Part shown: piece by piece, positions 7,799 through 16,191 of the stretch
Layout: the number at the start of each line of letters is the position of its first letter
Position numbering within the stretch: the stretch's first letter is position 1
NCBI GenBank assembly: GCA_050330635.1
Contig: JBHJNQ010000017.1
Span: forward strand, 142,270 to 206,269
Origin: CADEDH01 sp050330635
GTDB lineage: Bacteria; Actinomycetota; Acidimicrobiia; Acidimicrobiales; SZUA-35
Length of the DNA: 64,000 bases
Direction: 5' to 3'
Notes under the pieces: generated by a model
Database searches by the model: none
What the model was told of the DNA's origin: nothing
The model's input: only the letters and a program-made list of their open reading frames with translations
Made by a program: the position numbers and the translations under genes

Positions 7799-8431
7799 TC
7801 AACGCCTGGCCCCGGCGGCGGACGCCGAAGACCTGTCGGGTCGGTTGACGTAGCGGAGCTCATGCATGGTCCAGCAACCGAGACGCTCGTGTTTCTCCGC
7901 CCCGTCATGGTTCCAGCCCTCCCGCTCGTAGAAGTGCCGGGCCCGCTCGTTGCCCTCGAGCACCCACAGCACCGACCGCTGGTAGCCGGCCCGTCGTAGC
8001 TCGTCCTCGGCCGCCTCCAGCAGATCCGAGCCGACGCCGTCGCCCCAGGCGTCTGGCCGTACGCCGAGCATCCACACCTCGCCTCTGGTGCCGTCGCCGC
8101 CGCGCTCCGGTCCGATGGTGGCGATACCCACCAGGTCGTCATCCCCGGGGCGGTCCCCTGCCGGCGCCGCGCCGTGACGGACCGCCACCAGCAGCTCCGT
8201 CCCGCCGTCGACCGAGCCGGCGGCCCGGTCGAGAAGGCGCTGCTCCCACGCCTCGGCCCGCTCGCCCTCGTGGAGGGAGCACAACAGGACAGGATCGACG
8301 AGGCCCTCGTAGCCCTCGCGCCAGGCCCGGACGTGGACCCTGGCCATGGCGACCCCGTCGCCGGGGCGGGCGTGACGGATCTCGAGGGAGGCCGCGACCA
8401 TACCCACCAGTGTGACGCCATCCGTGGCCAT
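7799..8431 (-). CDS. GNAT-family N-acetyltransferase
   Basis: 210 aa from ATG at 8431; an internal ATG at 8401 (MVAASLEIRHARPGD) is an equally good start because the fold begins there. GNAT motif A is VWMLGVRPDAWGDGVGSDLL, with the acetyl-CoA pyrophosphate loop Q/RxxGxG in the variant form AWGDGVG, and motif B ends in LWVLEGNERARHFYEREGW. The C-terminus is Ala/Arg-rich. The acceptor substrate is unknown. The gene is monocistronic, 99 nt downstream of the nitroreductase gene. Confidence 0.85.
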   Translation of the reverse strand: MATDGVTLVGMVAASLEIRHARPGDGVAMARVHVRAWREGYEGLVDPVLLCSLHEGERAEAWEQRLLDRAAGSVDGGTELLVAVRHGAAPAGDRPGDDDLVGIATIGPERGGDGTRGEVWMLGVRPDAWGDGVGSDLLEAAEDELRRAGYQRSVLWVLEGNERARHFYEREGWNHDGAEKHERLGCWTMHELRYVNRPDRSSASAAGARR

Positions 8432-8530
8432 GGACGAGTCGGCAGGTCCCCCCGGGCGGGGAGGCCGGACAGCCCAGCGGGGATCGCGCTATGACGTGCT
8501 CGCCGCGGCGACCCACGACACCCGCCCAGC

Positions 8531-9196
8531 TCAGGGAGCGAAGGGCTCGCCGTCGAAGCGGTCGACGGTGGTGAACTGCTCCACCGGGAGCCGTTTCAGC
8601 TTCGTCAGCTGCTTGACCGGGTGACCGAGCGGGATCAACGCCGCCACCGCATGGTGCGCCGGCAGCCCGAGGATCTCCTGCACGGCGCGCTCCTCGGCCG
8701 CCAGGTAGGTGGTGAGCACCCCGCCGAGACCCTCGTTGCGGGCGGCGAGCAGGATGTTCCAGACGAAGGGGTAGATGGAGGCGCCCGAGATCACTCCGAT
8801 CCTGGCCAGCTCCTTGTCGAAGCTGGCCACCACCCGCAGGTTCACGGAGACGACGAGCACCACCGGGGCGTCGACCATCTCGTCCACCCCTGGAAACGGC
8901 CGCCGCTCGGCCCGGGCCGCCTCGACGTCGACCGACGACTCGTCGATCGTGTTCCACGGTGCCTCACCCGCCCTGGCCTGGGCCAGATAGACCGAGGTGT
9001 GGGGCAGGATAAGCGGCACGAACTGTCGGCGGATGGCGCGATTCTTGACCACGATCACGTGCCAGCCCTGACGGTTGCCCCCGTTGGGGGCGAAGCGGGC
9101 GACGTCGAGGACCCGGTGGAGGGTGGCGTCGCTCACCGGCTCGTCGGTCCACTCCCGGCAGGCGAACGTCGTGCGCATGACCTCGGTCAGCTCCAC
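8531..9196 (-). CDS. Nitroreductase-family flavoprotein
   Basis: 221 aa from GTG at 9196. The N-terminal MRTTFACREWTDEPVSDATL with ARFAPNGGNRQGW is the FMN-phosphate binding pattern of the nitroreductase family (Arg-rich start, then AP-x-GGN-x-Q). The later GLGGVLTTYL segment contributes to the flavin site. These are FMN-dependent NAD(P)H oxidoreductases. The gene begins 1 nt after the stop of the crotonase gene and so sits third in an operon with an acyl-CoA synthetase and an isomerase-like crotonase, where it might reduce an enoyl or aromatic CoA intermediate (inference). Confidence 0.88.
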   Translation of the reverse strand: MELTEVMRTTFACREWTDEPVSDATLHRVLDVARFAPNGGNRQGWHVIVVKNRAIRRQFVPLILPHTSVYLAQARAGEAPWNTIDESSVDVEAARAERRPFPGVDEMVDAPVVLVVSVNLRVVASFDKELARIGVISGASIYPFVWNILLAARNEGLGGVLTTYLAAEERAVQEILGLPAHHAVAALIPLGHPVKQLTKLKRLPVEQFTTVDRFDGEPFAP

Positions 9197-9197
9197 G

Positions 9198-9989
9198 TCA
9201 GCGACCCTCGAACAATGCAGTCCGCTTCTCGACGAAGGCGGCTATGCCCTCCCGCCCGTCGTGGGTGGCCATGGCCTCGGAGATGACGACGCCCTCCAGC
9301 TCCCCCGCTTGCTCCAGCGGCGAGTCGAAGCCGGCGTAGATCAACGCCTTGGCCTGACCGAGGGCCCAGGCCGGCCCGGCCGCCAGCTGCCCCGCCAACT
9401 CGGCGGTGGTGGCGTCGACGTCGTCGTCGGGAACGACCCGGTTGACGAGACCCCAGGCCTCGGCCTCGGTTGCGGTGAGAACCCGGTTGGTGAGGGTCAG
9501 GTCGAGCATCCGTCGCAGCCCGATGTGACGGGCGAGGAAGTAGGTGGACGTGCCGTCGGGGGTGACCCCGGCCCTCGTGTAGGCCATGGTGAACCTCGCC
9601 GACTCGCCGCACACCACGAGGTCGAAGGCGGACACGAGCGAGAGACCGGCTCCGCCGGCGGCCCCATTGACGCCGGCCACGAACGGCTTGGGCATCCGGT
9701 TCATCTTGTAGATGGCCCCGTGGAAGTCGGTCAGCATGTCGCTTGCCAGCTTCGGTAGTCCGTCCCCGGCGGCGTGGAACTCCTTCAGGTCGCCGCCGGC
9801 GCAGAACACCCGACCGGCGGCGGTCACGGAGACCGCCTTCACCGCGTCGTCGAACTGGATGTCGAGAATGACCTGGCGGAGGTCGCGGGAGAAGGCGGGA
9901 TTGACGGCGTTCGCCCCCTCCGGGCGGTTGAACCTGACATGGGCGACGCCGTCGCGCACCTCGTAGTGGATCGTGTCGTGTGTCGTCAT
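9198..9989 (-). CDS. Enoyl-CoA hydratase/isomerase (PaaG-like crotonase)
   Basis: 263 aa from ATG at 9989. The oxyanion-hole segments CAGGDLKEF (63-71) and GAAGGAG (109-115) define the crotonase superfamily. The hydratase Glu of the classical PE-x-x-G motif is absent; instead D145 in GVTPDGTSTYFLAR matches the catalytic Asp of PaaG-type isomerases, so isomerisation or ring rearrangement is likelier than hydration. It is preceded by the AMP-ligase gene (12-nt gap) and followed after 1 nt by the nitroreductase. C-terminal FVEKRTALFEGR is standard. Confidence 0.9.
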   Translation of the reverse strand: MTTHDTIHYEVRDGVAHVRFNRPEGANAVNPAFSRDLRQVILDIQFDDAVKAVSVTAAGRVFCAGGDLKEFHAAGDGLPKLASDMLTDFHGAIYKMNRMPKPFVAGVNGAAGGAGLSLVSAFDLVVCGESARFTMAYTRAGVTPDGTSTYFLARHIGLRRMLDLTLTNRVLTATEAEAWGLVNRVVPDDDVDATTAELAGQLAAGPAWALGQAKALIYAGFDSPLEQAGELEGVVISEAMATHDGREGIAAFVEKRTALFEGR

Positions 9990-10001
9990 GTCGTTAGCCT
10001 C

Positions 10002-11561
10002 TCAGATGATCCGCGAGCCGTGCTGGCCCCAGTACTCGTCCTTCAGGAGCCGCTTGTACAGCTTGCCGGTAGGCAGGCGGGGCAGCTCGGGGCGGAAGTC
10101 GACGGAACGGGGCACCTTGTAGCGGGCCAGGTGCTCACCGGCGTAGGCCAGGAGCTCCCGCGCCAGATCGTCGTCGCCCTCGATGCCGGCCTCCGGCTGG
10201 ACGACCGCCTTGACCTCCTCGCCGAGATCGGTGTTGGGCACGCCGAAGACGGCCACGTCGGCCACCTTGGGGTGCATGATCAACACGTCCTCGATCTCCT
10301 GGGGGTAGATGTTGACCCCGCCGGCGATGATCATGAAGGCTTTGCGGTCGGTGAGGAACAGGTACCCCTCGTCGTCGACGTAGCCGACGTCGCCCAGCGT
10401 CGACCAGTTGGGGTGGTCGGGGTGCTGGGCGCTGCGGGTCTTCTCGGCGTCGTTGTGGTACTCGAACGGCATGGCCTCCCGCTCGAAGTAGATCGTGCCC
10501 GGCTCCCCGTTGGCCAGCTCGTTGCCTTCGTCGTCGCAAATGTGGATCGTGCCGAGGATGGTGCGGCCGACGGTGCCCGGATGGGCCAGCCAGTCGTCGG
10601 GGGTGCAGAACACGAAGCCGTTGACCTCGGTGCCGGCGTAGTACTCGTAGATGATCGGACCCCACAGCTCGAACATCTGACGCTTCACCTCCACCGGGCA
10701 GGGGGCGGCGGCGTGGATGGCGACCTTGTGGGTGCTCCAGTCGTGGCCCTGCAGCTGCTCCGGCGGCAGCTTGATGATCCGCGAGAACATCGTGGGCACC
10801 CATTGGGAGTGGGTGATGCGGTAGGTGTCGATGAACTCGAGGGCCTGGGCCGGATCGAACCGCTCCATCACCACGGCCGTGCCGCCCAGGGCGTGGACCG
10901 AGGTGGTGAAGCCCAACGGGGCCGAGTGGTAGAGCGGCGCCGGTGACAGGTAGACGCTGTCGGCGGTGACGGCGAACAGGCCGGTCAGTAGCTGGACCAC
11001 GGCGGTCGCCCCGGCCGGATCGTCGATCTGGAGACCGGAGAGGGGCCTCTTGATCCCCTTCGGACGACCGGTCGTCCCGCTCGAGTAGAGCATGGTCTCG
11101 CCCCGGGGCTCACTGGCCAGCGGCTCGGCCGGGTAGCGGGCGACCGCCTCCTCGTAGGGTTCGAACCCGGCCACGGGGCCGTCGACGGCGAGCAGGACCC
11201 GCACCTCGGGGGCGAGGGCCGGCACCGGCTCGATCAGTTCGGCCATGGCGGTCGAGGCGAACAGGGCCTTCGCTCCCGAGTCCTCGAGGATGTAGGCGCT
11301 CTCCTCGGGCTGGAGATAGCGGTTGATGGTGGTGAAGTAGAGGCCGGAGCGCATGGCCGCCCAGAAGCACTCGAAGTAGCGGATGTTGTTCTCCATGAAG
11401 ATGGCGACGTGGTCGCCTTCCCGGAGGCCGCCGTCGTGCAGCAGCTGGGCCAGGCGGGCCGACCGGGCATCGAGCTCGGCGTACGTCAACTGCTCGCCGC
11501 TGCCGGCCAGGATGACCGCCGGCTTGTCCGGTGTCGTCTCGGCGAAGGTACCTGGGTACAT
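10002..11561 (-). CDS. Acyl-CoA synthetase (AMP-binding, FadD-like)
   Basis: 519 aa from ATG at 11561. The P-loop YSSGTTGRPKGIKRP begins at residue 159. EYYAGTEVNG and the C-terminal PTGKLYKRLLKDEYW, with the adenylation Lys, complete the ANL motifs. The IKRPLSG continuation is typical of a group of actinobacterial FadD proteins. It activates a carboxylic acid to its CoA thioester through an acyl-adenylate. The acid is unknown. As first gene of the operon it supplies substrate for the crotonase and nitroreductase that follow. Confidence 0.92.
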   Translation of the reverse strand: MYPGTFAETTPDKPAVILAGSGEQLTYAELDARSARLAQLLHDGGLREGDHVAIFMENNIRYFECFWAAMRSGLYFTTINRYLQPEESAYILEDSGAKALFASTAMAELIEPVPALAPEVRVLLAVDGPVAGFEPYEEAVARYPAEPLASEPRGETMLYSSGTTGRPKGIKRPLSGLQIDDPAGATAVVQLLTGLFAVTADSVYLSPAPLYHSAPLGFTTSVHALGGTAVVMERFDPAQALEFIDTYRITHSQWVPTMFSRIIKLPPEQLQGHDWSTHKVAIHAAAPCPVEVKRQMFELWGPIIYEYYAGTEVNGFVFCTPDDWLAHPGTVGRTILGTIHICDDEGNELANGEPGTIYFEREAMPFEYHNDAEKTRSAQHPDHPNWSTLGDVGYVDDEGYLFLTDRKAFMIIAGGVNIYPQEIEDVLIMHPKVADVAVFGVPNTDLGEEVKAVVQPEAGIEGDDDLARELLAYAGEHLARYKVPRSVDFRPELPRLPTGKLYKRLLKDEYWGQHGSRII

Positions 11562-11685
11562 GAGGGGTTCAGCTCCGTGCGGTCGCTCGGTGATGGTCGG
11601 CGTCCGGAGGCGACCGCTGCCACCCGAACGCAGCTCCCGATGATGGTGCAGGGACGAACGACGGACGAATCAGCCTCCCCCCGGA

Positions 11686-11695
11686 CACGATCGTG
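11686..11695. promoter_or_regulatory. CACGATCGTG palindrome in divergent promoter region
   Basis: A perfect 10-bp palindrome in the 234-nt divergent gap between the FadD gene (start 11561) and the TauE/SafE gene (start 11796). Two GTCGAC palindromes lie close by at 11704-11709 and 11717-11722. A regulator operator is possible. No clear -35/-10 pair is visible. Confidence 0.3.
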
Positions 11696-11795
11696 GCACA
11701 CTAGTCGACACGTGAGGTCGACGACGGCGCGAGGTCAACCGCCCGAGCGCAACGTGTCCGGACCGGCGCCCCGGCCGGTAGGGAGGATCGACGAA

Positions 11796-13073
11796 GTGAG
11801 CGGGGAGAATCTCATTGGTTTCGACGGCGCGGCGGTCCTGGCCGACGCCGTGCGGGCTCGCGCCACCGCCCGCCGCACGCGGGCCCGCGCCGCCCTGGGG
11901 CTGAGCGTGGTCATCGCCACGGTGTGGCTGGTGTTCGTCACCGTCAACGGTCACTGGGACCGGGTGACCGACCGGTGGATCGCCGCCGTGACCATGATGT
12001 TCGGCAGCGTCGTCGCCGGGTCGACCCCCCAGGGCGGGGGCGCCGTGGCCTTCCCGGTGTTCACCAAGGTGCTCGAAGTGCCGACCACCGTTGCCCGCTC
12101 GTTCTCCCTGTGCATCCAGACGGTCGGCATGGGCACCGCCTCGGCCGCCATCGTGATCAGTGGCCGTCGGGTCGACTGGCGGGCCGTCGCCATCGTCGCC
12201 CCCACCGCCGTCGTGTCTTTCCTGGCCGCGGCGTGGCTCATCGGCGATCCCGACCAGCCGTTCTGGCCCTCGTCGCTCCCCGGACCCTACGTGAAGGTCA
12301 CGTTCACGATCGTCGTCGCCGCCATGGCCCTCGTGGTGTGGCTCTCGTCGCGGTCGTGGGTGACGGAGCGGATCGACGTTCTGGCCAGCGTCCCGGCTCC
12401 CGCCCTGGCGCTCCTCGTTGTGGCCGGGATCGGTGGTGGGGCGGCGTCGTTCCTCGTCGGTTCGGGTGCCGACGTGTTCCTCTATCTGGCCCTGGTCGCT
12501 CTGTTGGGCCTGTCGGCCGGTGTCGGGGTACCCACCAGCGTGATCGTCATGGCCATCGTGTCGGCCGTGGGCTTCGTGCTGTTCGGCATCGTCGACGGCC
12601 AGCTGTCGGTGACCGTCGAGGCCGGTCATGTCGTCGCCGTGGGTGGGCAGGCCATCGATCCCCTCCCCGCCGATCGCTACGACCTCTTCGGCCTGTGGCT
12701 GGCCGCCGCCCCCGTCGTCGGGTTCGGGGCCCCGCTCGGCTCGTGGGCGGCGTCGAAGGTGAGCGACCGCACCCTGGCTCGGATCGTGGTCGGCCTGGCC
12801 CTGACCGAGCTGGCCTCGACCGCGGTGTTCCTCCCCGAGCTGCGGAGCGATACCCGCCTCCTCGTCTACGCCGTCACCGGCCTGGCGGTGGCCGTGGTCG
12901 GGCTCACCGTCGTGTTCCGGCGGCGGCACCAGCTCCTCGCCATCCCCCCGATCGACGCCGGCCGTACACTGCTACCCCGCCGGGCGTCGATCGACCGCGA
13001 TCGTCTGTCCCGGCGCGGCCCTACGGGCGTGGCGCGAGCCGACGACGATACGGAGAGGAGGGTCGGGCAGTGA
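11796..13073 (+). CDS. TauE/SafE-family membrane permease
   Basis: 425 aa from GTG at 11796, chosen because GGGAGG lies at 11781-11786. About nine hydrophobic helices are visible, starting with LGLSVVIATVWLVFVTV, and the first repeat contains MMFGSVVAGSTPQGGGAVAFP, the conserved loop of TauE/SafE sulfite or organosulfonate exporters. A second helix bundle begins near PAPALALLVVAGIGGGAASF. The C-terminal 45 residues are Arg-rich and cytoplasmic. The stop overlaps the kinase gene start by 4 nt, so transporter and kinase are co-translated. The kinase may regulate the permease (inference). Confidence 0.85.
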   Translation: MSGENLIGFDGAAVLADAVRARATARRTRARAALGLSVVIATVWLVFVTVNGHWDRVTDRWIAAVTMMFGSVVAGSTPQGGGAVAFPVFTKVLEVPTTVARSFSLCIQTVGMGTASAAIVISGRRVDWRAVAIVAPTAVVSFLAAAWLIGDPDQPFWPSSLPGPYVKVTFTIVVAAMALVVWLSSRSWVTERIDVLASVPAPALALLVVAGIGGGAASFLVGSGADVFLYLALVALLGLSAGVGVPTSVIVMAIVSAVGFVLFGIVDGQLSVTVEAGHVVAVGGQAIDPLPADRYDLFGLWLAAAPVVGFGAPLGSWAASKVSDRTLARIVVGLALTELASTAVFLPELRSDTRLLVYAVTGLAVAVVGLTVVFRRRHQLLAIPPIDAGRTLLPRRASIDRDRLSRRGPTGVARADDDTERRVGQ

Positions 13074-14524
13074 GATCGATCGCCGACTACGAGCTGCTCG
13101 AGCAGCTCCAGCCCGGAAACCACGGCACCTTCTACATCGCCCGACCCCCGGCCCGTCTCGGCCTCGCCCACGATCGGGTGGCGGTGAAGATCCTCGACCG
13201 GAACGCCACCGACAACGAGTTCAAGAGAATGGCGGCCGAGCTGGAGATCCTGCTCGAGCTGAACCATCCCCGACTGGTCGAGGTGCTCGACGCCGGCCAC
13301 AACGGGGGTCGCCTCTACTACGTCACCCGCTACTACGACGAGGGGAGCCTCCCCCTCGGGCCGTGCCGCGACCTCCGCCAGGTTCTCCTGCAGGTGGCGG
13401 ACGCCGCCGAGGCGGCCCACGTGCTCCACGAGAACGGGGTGGCCCACCGCGACATCAAGCCCTCGAACATCCTCCTGGCCGACGGACGGGGTCACCTCTC
13501 GGATCTGGGGGTGGCCAACTACACCGACGCCAACTTCACCACCACCGGCAGCAGCCCCGTCGGCACGCTGGCCTACGCTGATCCCAAGCTGATCCACGGG
13601 GAGCCTCCGGGTCGGGCCAGCGACGTGTGGTCGTTGGGGGCGACCCTGCACGCCGCGGTGACCGGCCAGTCGGTCCTGGGCGACATCCCCAACGCCAACC
13701 TGGCCACGGCCATCGAGTACGTGCTCGGCGCTGCGGCCCGGGTCGCCCCCTCCTGCCCCCCCGAGGTGGCCGCGGTGATCCGCAAGGCCACCGCCACCGA
13801 ACGGGTCGACCGTCATCTCACCGCCGACGAGCTGGCCGCCGATCTGCGGGAGCTGGCCCAGCGTCAGTCGGATTCGCCACCGGGTCCGGGCTCCCCGCCA
13901 CCGCCGCCTGGAAGCGGGGCCCGGGCTGTTCCACCCCCTCCCCCACCACCTCGTTCGGCTCCCGTGCGGCGGGTGCCGGGTACGTCCGAGCCGCTCCTCG
14001 TGAGCCGGAGCGACCGGCCGCCGCCGCCCACCGCTCCCTACCAGCAGCCCGTCGTGGTCGACGGTGTGGTGTCGGTGGCCGGCCAGCTCAACCATCCCCT
14101 GGCCGACCGGTGCTGGGCGTCGGGTGAGATCCGGGGCTCGGCCGGGCCCTGGGTGCCCCAGCGGGGTCATCGCCCGCCGCTCGGGGTGTTCATCTTCGAC
14201 GACGGCCGGAGCTACGTCCTGGCGTGGGACACGGTGCTGGGTCGCCAGCCCGACACCGACCTCCGGGTGAGCGAGGGGCGGGCCGCCCCGCTGGCCCTCG
14301 AGGGTGAGCTGACGATGTCGCGGGCCCACCTGGCCATCGAGCTGCGCGACTGGGACGTCTTCGTCACCGATCTGTCGGCCAACGGGACCCGCCTCCGGCG
14401 CCGGGGTTCCCCCTCGCCCGAGCGGTTGGTGCGGGGCCAGCCGACGCCCCTGTCCGACGGCGACGAGCTCCTGATCGCCAAGCGCACCGTGACCTACCGC
14501 AGCCACCACCGCGCCGGTCACTGA
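13070..14524 (+). CDS. Ser/Thr protein kinase with C-terminal FHA domain
   Basis: 484 aa from GTG at 13070, overlapping the permease stop and preceded by GAGAGGAGG (13051-13059). The kinase domain (1 to about 265) has VAVKIL with K40, catalytic HRDIKPSN with D128 and metal-binding SDLG with D145 (DLG for DFG). Its glycine loop is degenerate (LQPGNHGTFYIA). A Pro-rich linker (about 275-325) leads to an FHA domain with LGRQPDTDLRV, MSRAHLAIEL and LSANGTRL, a phosphothreonine reader. No transmembrane helix is visible, unlike most PknB proteins. The GTGA overlap with the TauE-type gene suggests a dedicated pair. Confidence 0.9.
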   Translation: MRSIADYELLEQLQPGNHGTFYIARPPARLGLAHDRVAVKILDRNATDNEFKRMAAELEILLELNHPRLVEVLDAGHNGGRLYYVTRYYDEGSLPLGPCRDLRQVLLQVADAAEAAHVLHENGVAHRDIKPSNILLADGRGHLSDLGVANYTDANFTTTGSSPVGTLAYADPKLIHGEPPGRASDVWSLGATLHAAVTGQSVLGDIPNANLATAIEYVLGAAARVAPSCPPEVAAVIRKATATERVDRHLTADELAADLRELAQRQSDSPPGPGSPPPPPGSGARAVPPPPPPPRSAPVRRVPGTSEPLLVSRSDRPPPPTAPYQQPVVVDGVVSVAGQLNHPLADRCWASGEIRGSAGPWVPQRGHRPPLGVFIFDDGRSYVLAWDTVLGRQPDTDLRVSEGRAAPLALEGELTMSRAHLAIELRDWDVFVTDLSANGTRLRRRGSPSPERLVRGQPTPLSDGDELLIAKRTVTYRSHHRAGH

Positions 14525-14561
14525 TCTGACCGCGCCGCGCCCCGGGCCGTAGGCTCGTGCC

Positions 14562-15035
14562 ATGGATGATGACGTGCGCACCGCCCGACGCCCGGCGGCC
14601 CGGATCGACGACGGGGCCATCGATTGGCGGCGGTTCCGGGGCTACGACGGCCTCTACTACTGGGTGCTGGGAGCCAACCCCGAGCGGCAGAAGGTCGACC
14701 TGTACTTCCGCCTCCTGCCCGGTGCCCGCTGTCCTCCCCACCGCCACGTCGGCCCCACCGATACCCTCGTGGTCGAGGGTGAGCACCGGATCTGGGACCA
14801 GCGGGGCGACACCTGGGTGATCGACCAGATACGCCCGGCGGGGACGTTCGCCATCAGCGAGGGTGACAACTTCCATTCGGAGCAGGGCGGGGAGGAGGGG
14901 GCCATCGTGCTGTTGTCGATGACCGCCGTCGACGGGGTGATATGGGAGACCTTCGACGAGGCCGGCGCCCTGGTCGCCACGTCGACGGTCGACGACTTCG
15001 CCCGCGCCCTCGACCGCCAGCGCACCCTGGCCTGA
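14562..15035 (+). CDS. Cupin-domain protein
   Basis: 157 aa from ATG at 14562. RLLPGARCPPHRHVGPTDTL is the first cupin motif with its metal-binding His pair, followed by VVEGEHRIWDQRGDTWVI and GDNFHSEQGGEEGAIV as the second motif. It resembles the single-domain ChrR-type or acetylacetone-cleaving cupins, but no specific reaction can be assigned. It lies 37 nt after the kinase gene in the same direction and could be co-transcribed. A hairpin element follows it at 15131. Confidence 0.8.
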   Translation: MDDDVRTARRPAARIDDGAIDWRRFRGYDGLYYWVLGANPERQKVDLYFRLLPGARCPPHRHVGPTDTLVVEGEHRIWDQRGDTWVIDQIRPAGTFAISEGDNFHSEQGGEEGAIVLLSMTAVDGVIWETFDEAGALVATSTVDDFARALDRQRTLA

Positions 15036-15130
15036 GGTTCTCCCGCCCCCCGACCTTCGGGTCCGAGGGCCATCGCTGGTGGTCGCCCGGCGACGTTCCG
15101 GGCCCGGCGACCCCGAGCCCGGTGGCCCGC

Positions 15131-15171
15131 TTTCGTTGCGTTGACCGTCGGAACTGACGGCAAGCGCAACG
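15131..15171. repeat. Imperfect hairpin element, copy 2 (convergent intergenic)
   Basis: A 41-bp imperfect palindrome between the convergent cupin and esterase genes. CGTTGCG (15134-15140) pairs with CGCAACG (15165-15171), and CCGTC pairs with GACGG around a GGAACT loop. It is homologous to 7579-7619 with covarying bases in the inner stem, which supports a structured DNA or RNA element such as a bidirectional terminator. Confidence 0.6.
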
Positions 15172-15186
15172 GGAGTTGCCTCACGG

Positions 15187-16191
15187 TCAGCTGGCGGGGG
15201 CGGCGAGGCGGCGGGCGAAGGCGGCGGCCGAGGCCAGGGCCCGGGCCGCCTCCGGGAGCTCGCGGTGGTAGTGCCAGGTGTGCCACATTCCGACCCAGAC
15301 GTCGAGGTCGACAGCGACCCCGGCGGTACGGACCCGCCGGGCCAGGCGCACCCCGTGATCGAACGAGAGATCGTCGGTGCCGACCTGGATCAGTAGCGGG
15401 GGGAGCCGTCCCAGCCGCGACAGGGGCGTCCGCAGCGGTGACACCGCCGGGTCGTCGGGTCGTCGACCGCCGCAGTAGGCGGTCCGCAACCATTGGGCGG
15501 CCTCGTCGTCGACGTCGTGGCGGCGGTGCCGGTGTCGCCCGCCCCGCGGTCCGTCAACCTCGGCATCGCCGCCGCCCCCGGCGGGCCCGTGGTCGAGGTG
15601 GGGGCTGAGCAGCACGAGGGCGACGGCCCCGGAGGTCCTCGCCGAGCGTTCGGCCAGGGCGGCCGACACCACCAGGTTGGCCCCCGCCGAGTCACCGGCC
15701 AGGACGACGGGGCGGCCCGAACGGGCCACGGTCCGGTGGACGGCGACGACGTCGTCGAGGCCGGCCGGAAAGGGATGCTCGGGAGCCAGGCGGGGGTCGA
15801 CCGAGACGAGATCGAGACCGGCCGCAACCAGACCCTCGGTGATCGGCACCGCCACCTCGGGACTTCCGAGGGCGTAGCCGCCCCCGTGGGCGTAGACGAC
15901 GACAGGGCCCCGGCCGTCGCCCGCCCCGGCCACCAGGCAACGGACGCCCCCGATCTCGTCCTCCCGATGGCCCCGCTCCTGCGGGGGAGGGTCGCCCTCC
16001 AGCCAGGCCCGGTGGACATCGGCCCGCCACGCCGAGACGGCCTCGGTGTCGTCGGCCGGCGGCGGCCGCAGCGCCGTCGTTGCCGGTCGGGCCAGACGGG
16101 CCCGCGCCTCGGCCGACAGCACGCCGTCGCCGATCCCGGTCGCCGGCTCGCCACCGGGTTCGGTCGCCTCGCCGCCGCCGATCGAGGTCAC
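15187..16191 (-). CDS. HSL-type alpha/beta-hydrolase (esterase)
   Basis: 334 aa from GTG at 16191. The hormone-sensitive-lipase signature is complete: oxyanion HGGG (102-105), nucleophile GDSAG (166-170, S168), and Asp and His in VGTDDLSFDHG and GMWHTWHYH. A Gly/His/Arg-rich insertion of about 30 residues near 202-235 (PAGGGGDAEVDG and onward) is not part of the fold and looks like low-complexity expansion. The start overlaps the crotonase stop by 4 nt, making it the last gene of the carboxyltransferase/CoA-transferase operon. It may open an ester or lactone in the same pathway. Confidence 0.9.
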   Translation of the reverse strand: MTSIGGGEATEPGGEPATGIGDGVLSAEARARLARPATTALRPPPADDTEAVSAWRADVHRAWLEGDPPPQERGHREDEIGGVRCLVAGAGDGRGPVVVYAHGGGYALGSPEVAVPITEGLVAAGLDLVSVDPRLAPEHPFPAGLDDVVAVHRTVARSGRPVVLAGDSAGANLVVSAALAERSARTSGAVALVLLSPHLDHGPAGGGGDAEVDGPRGGRHRHRRHDVDDEAAQWLRTAYCGGRRPDDPAVSPLRTPLSRLGRLPPLLIQVGTDDLSFDHGVRLARRVRTAGVAVDLDVWVGMWHTWHYHRELPEAARALASAAAFARRLAAPAS

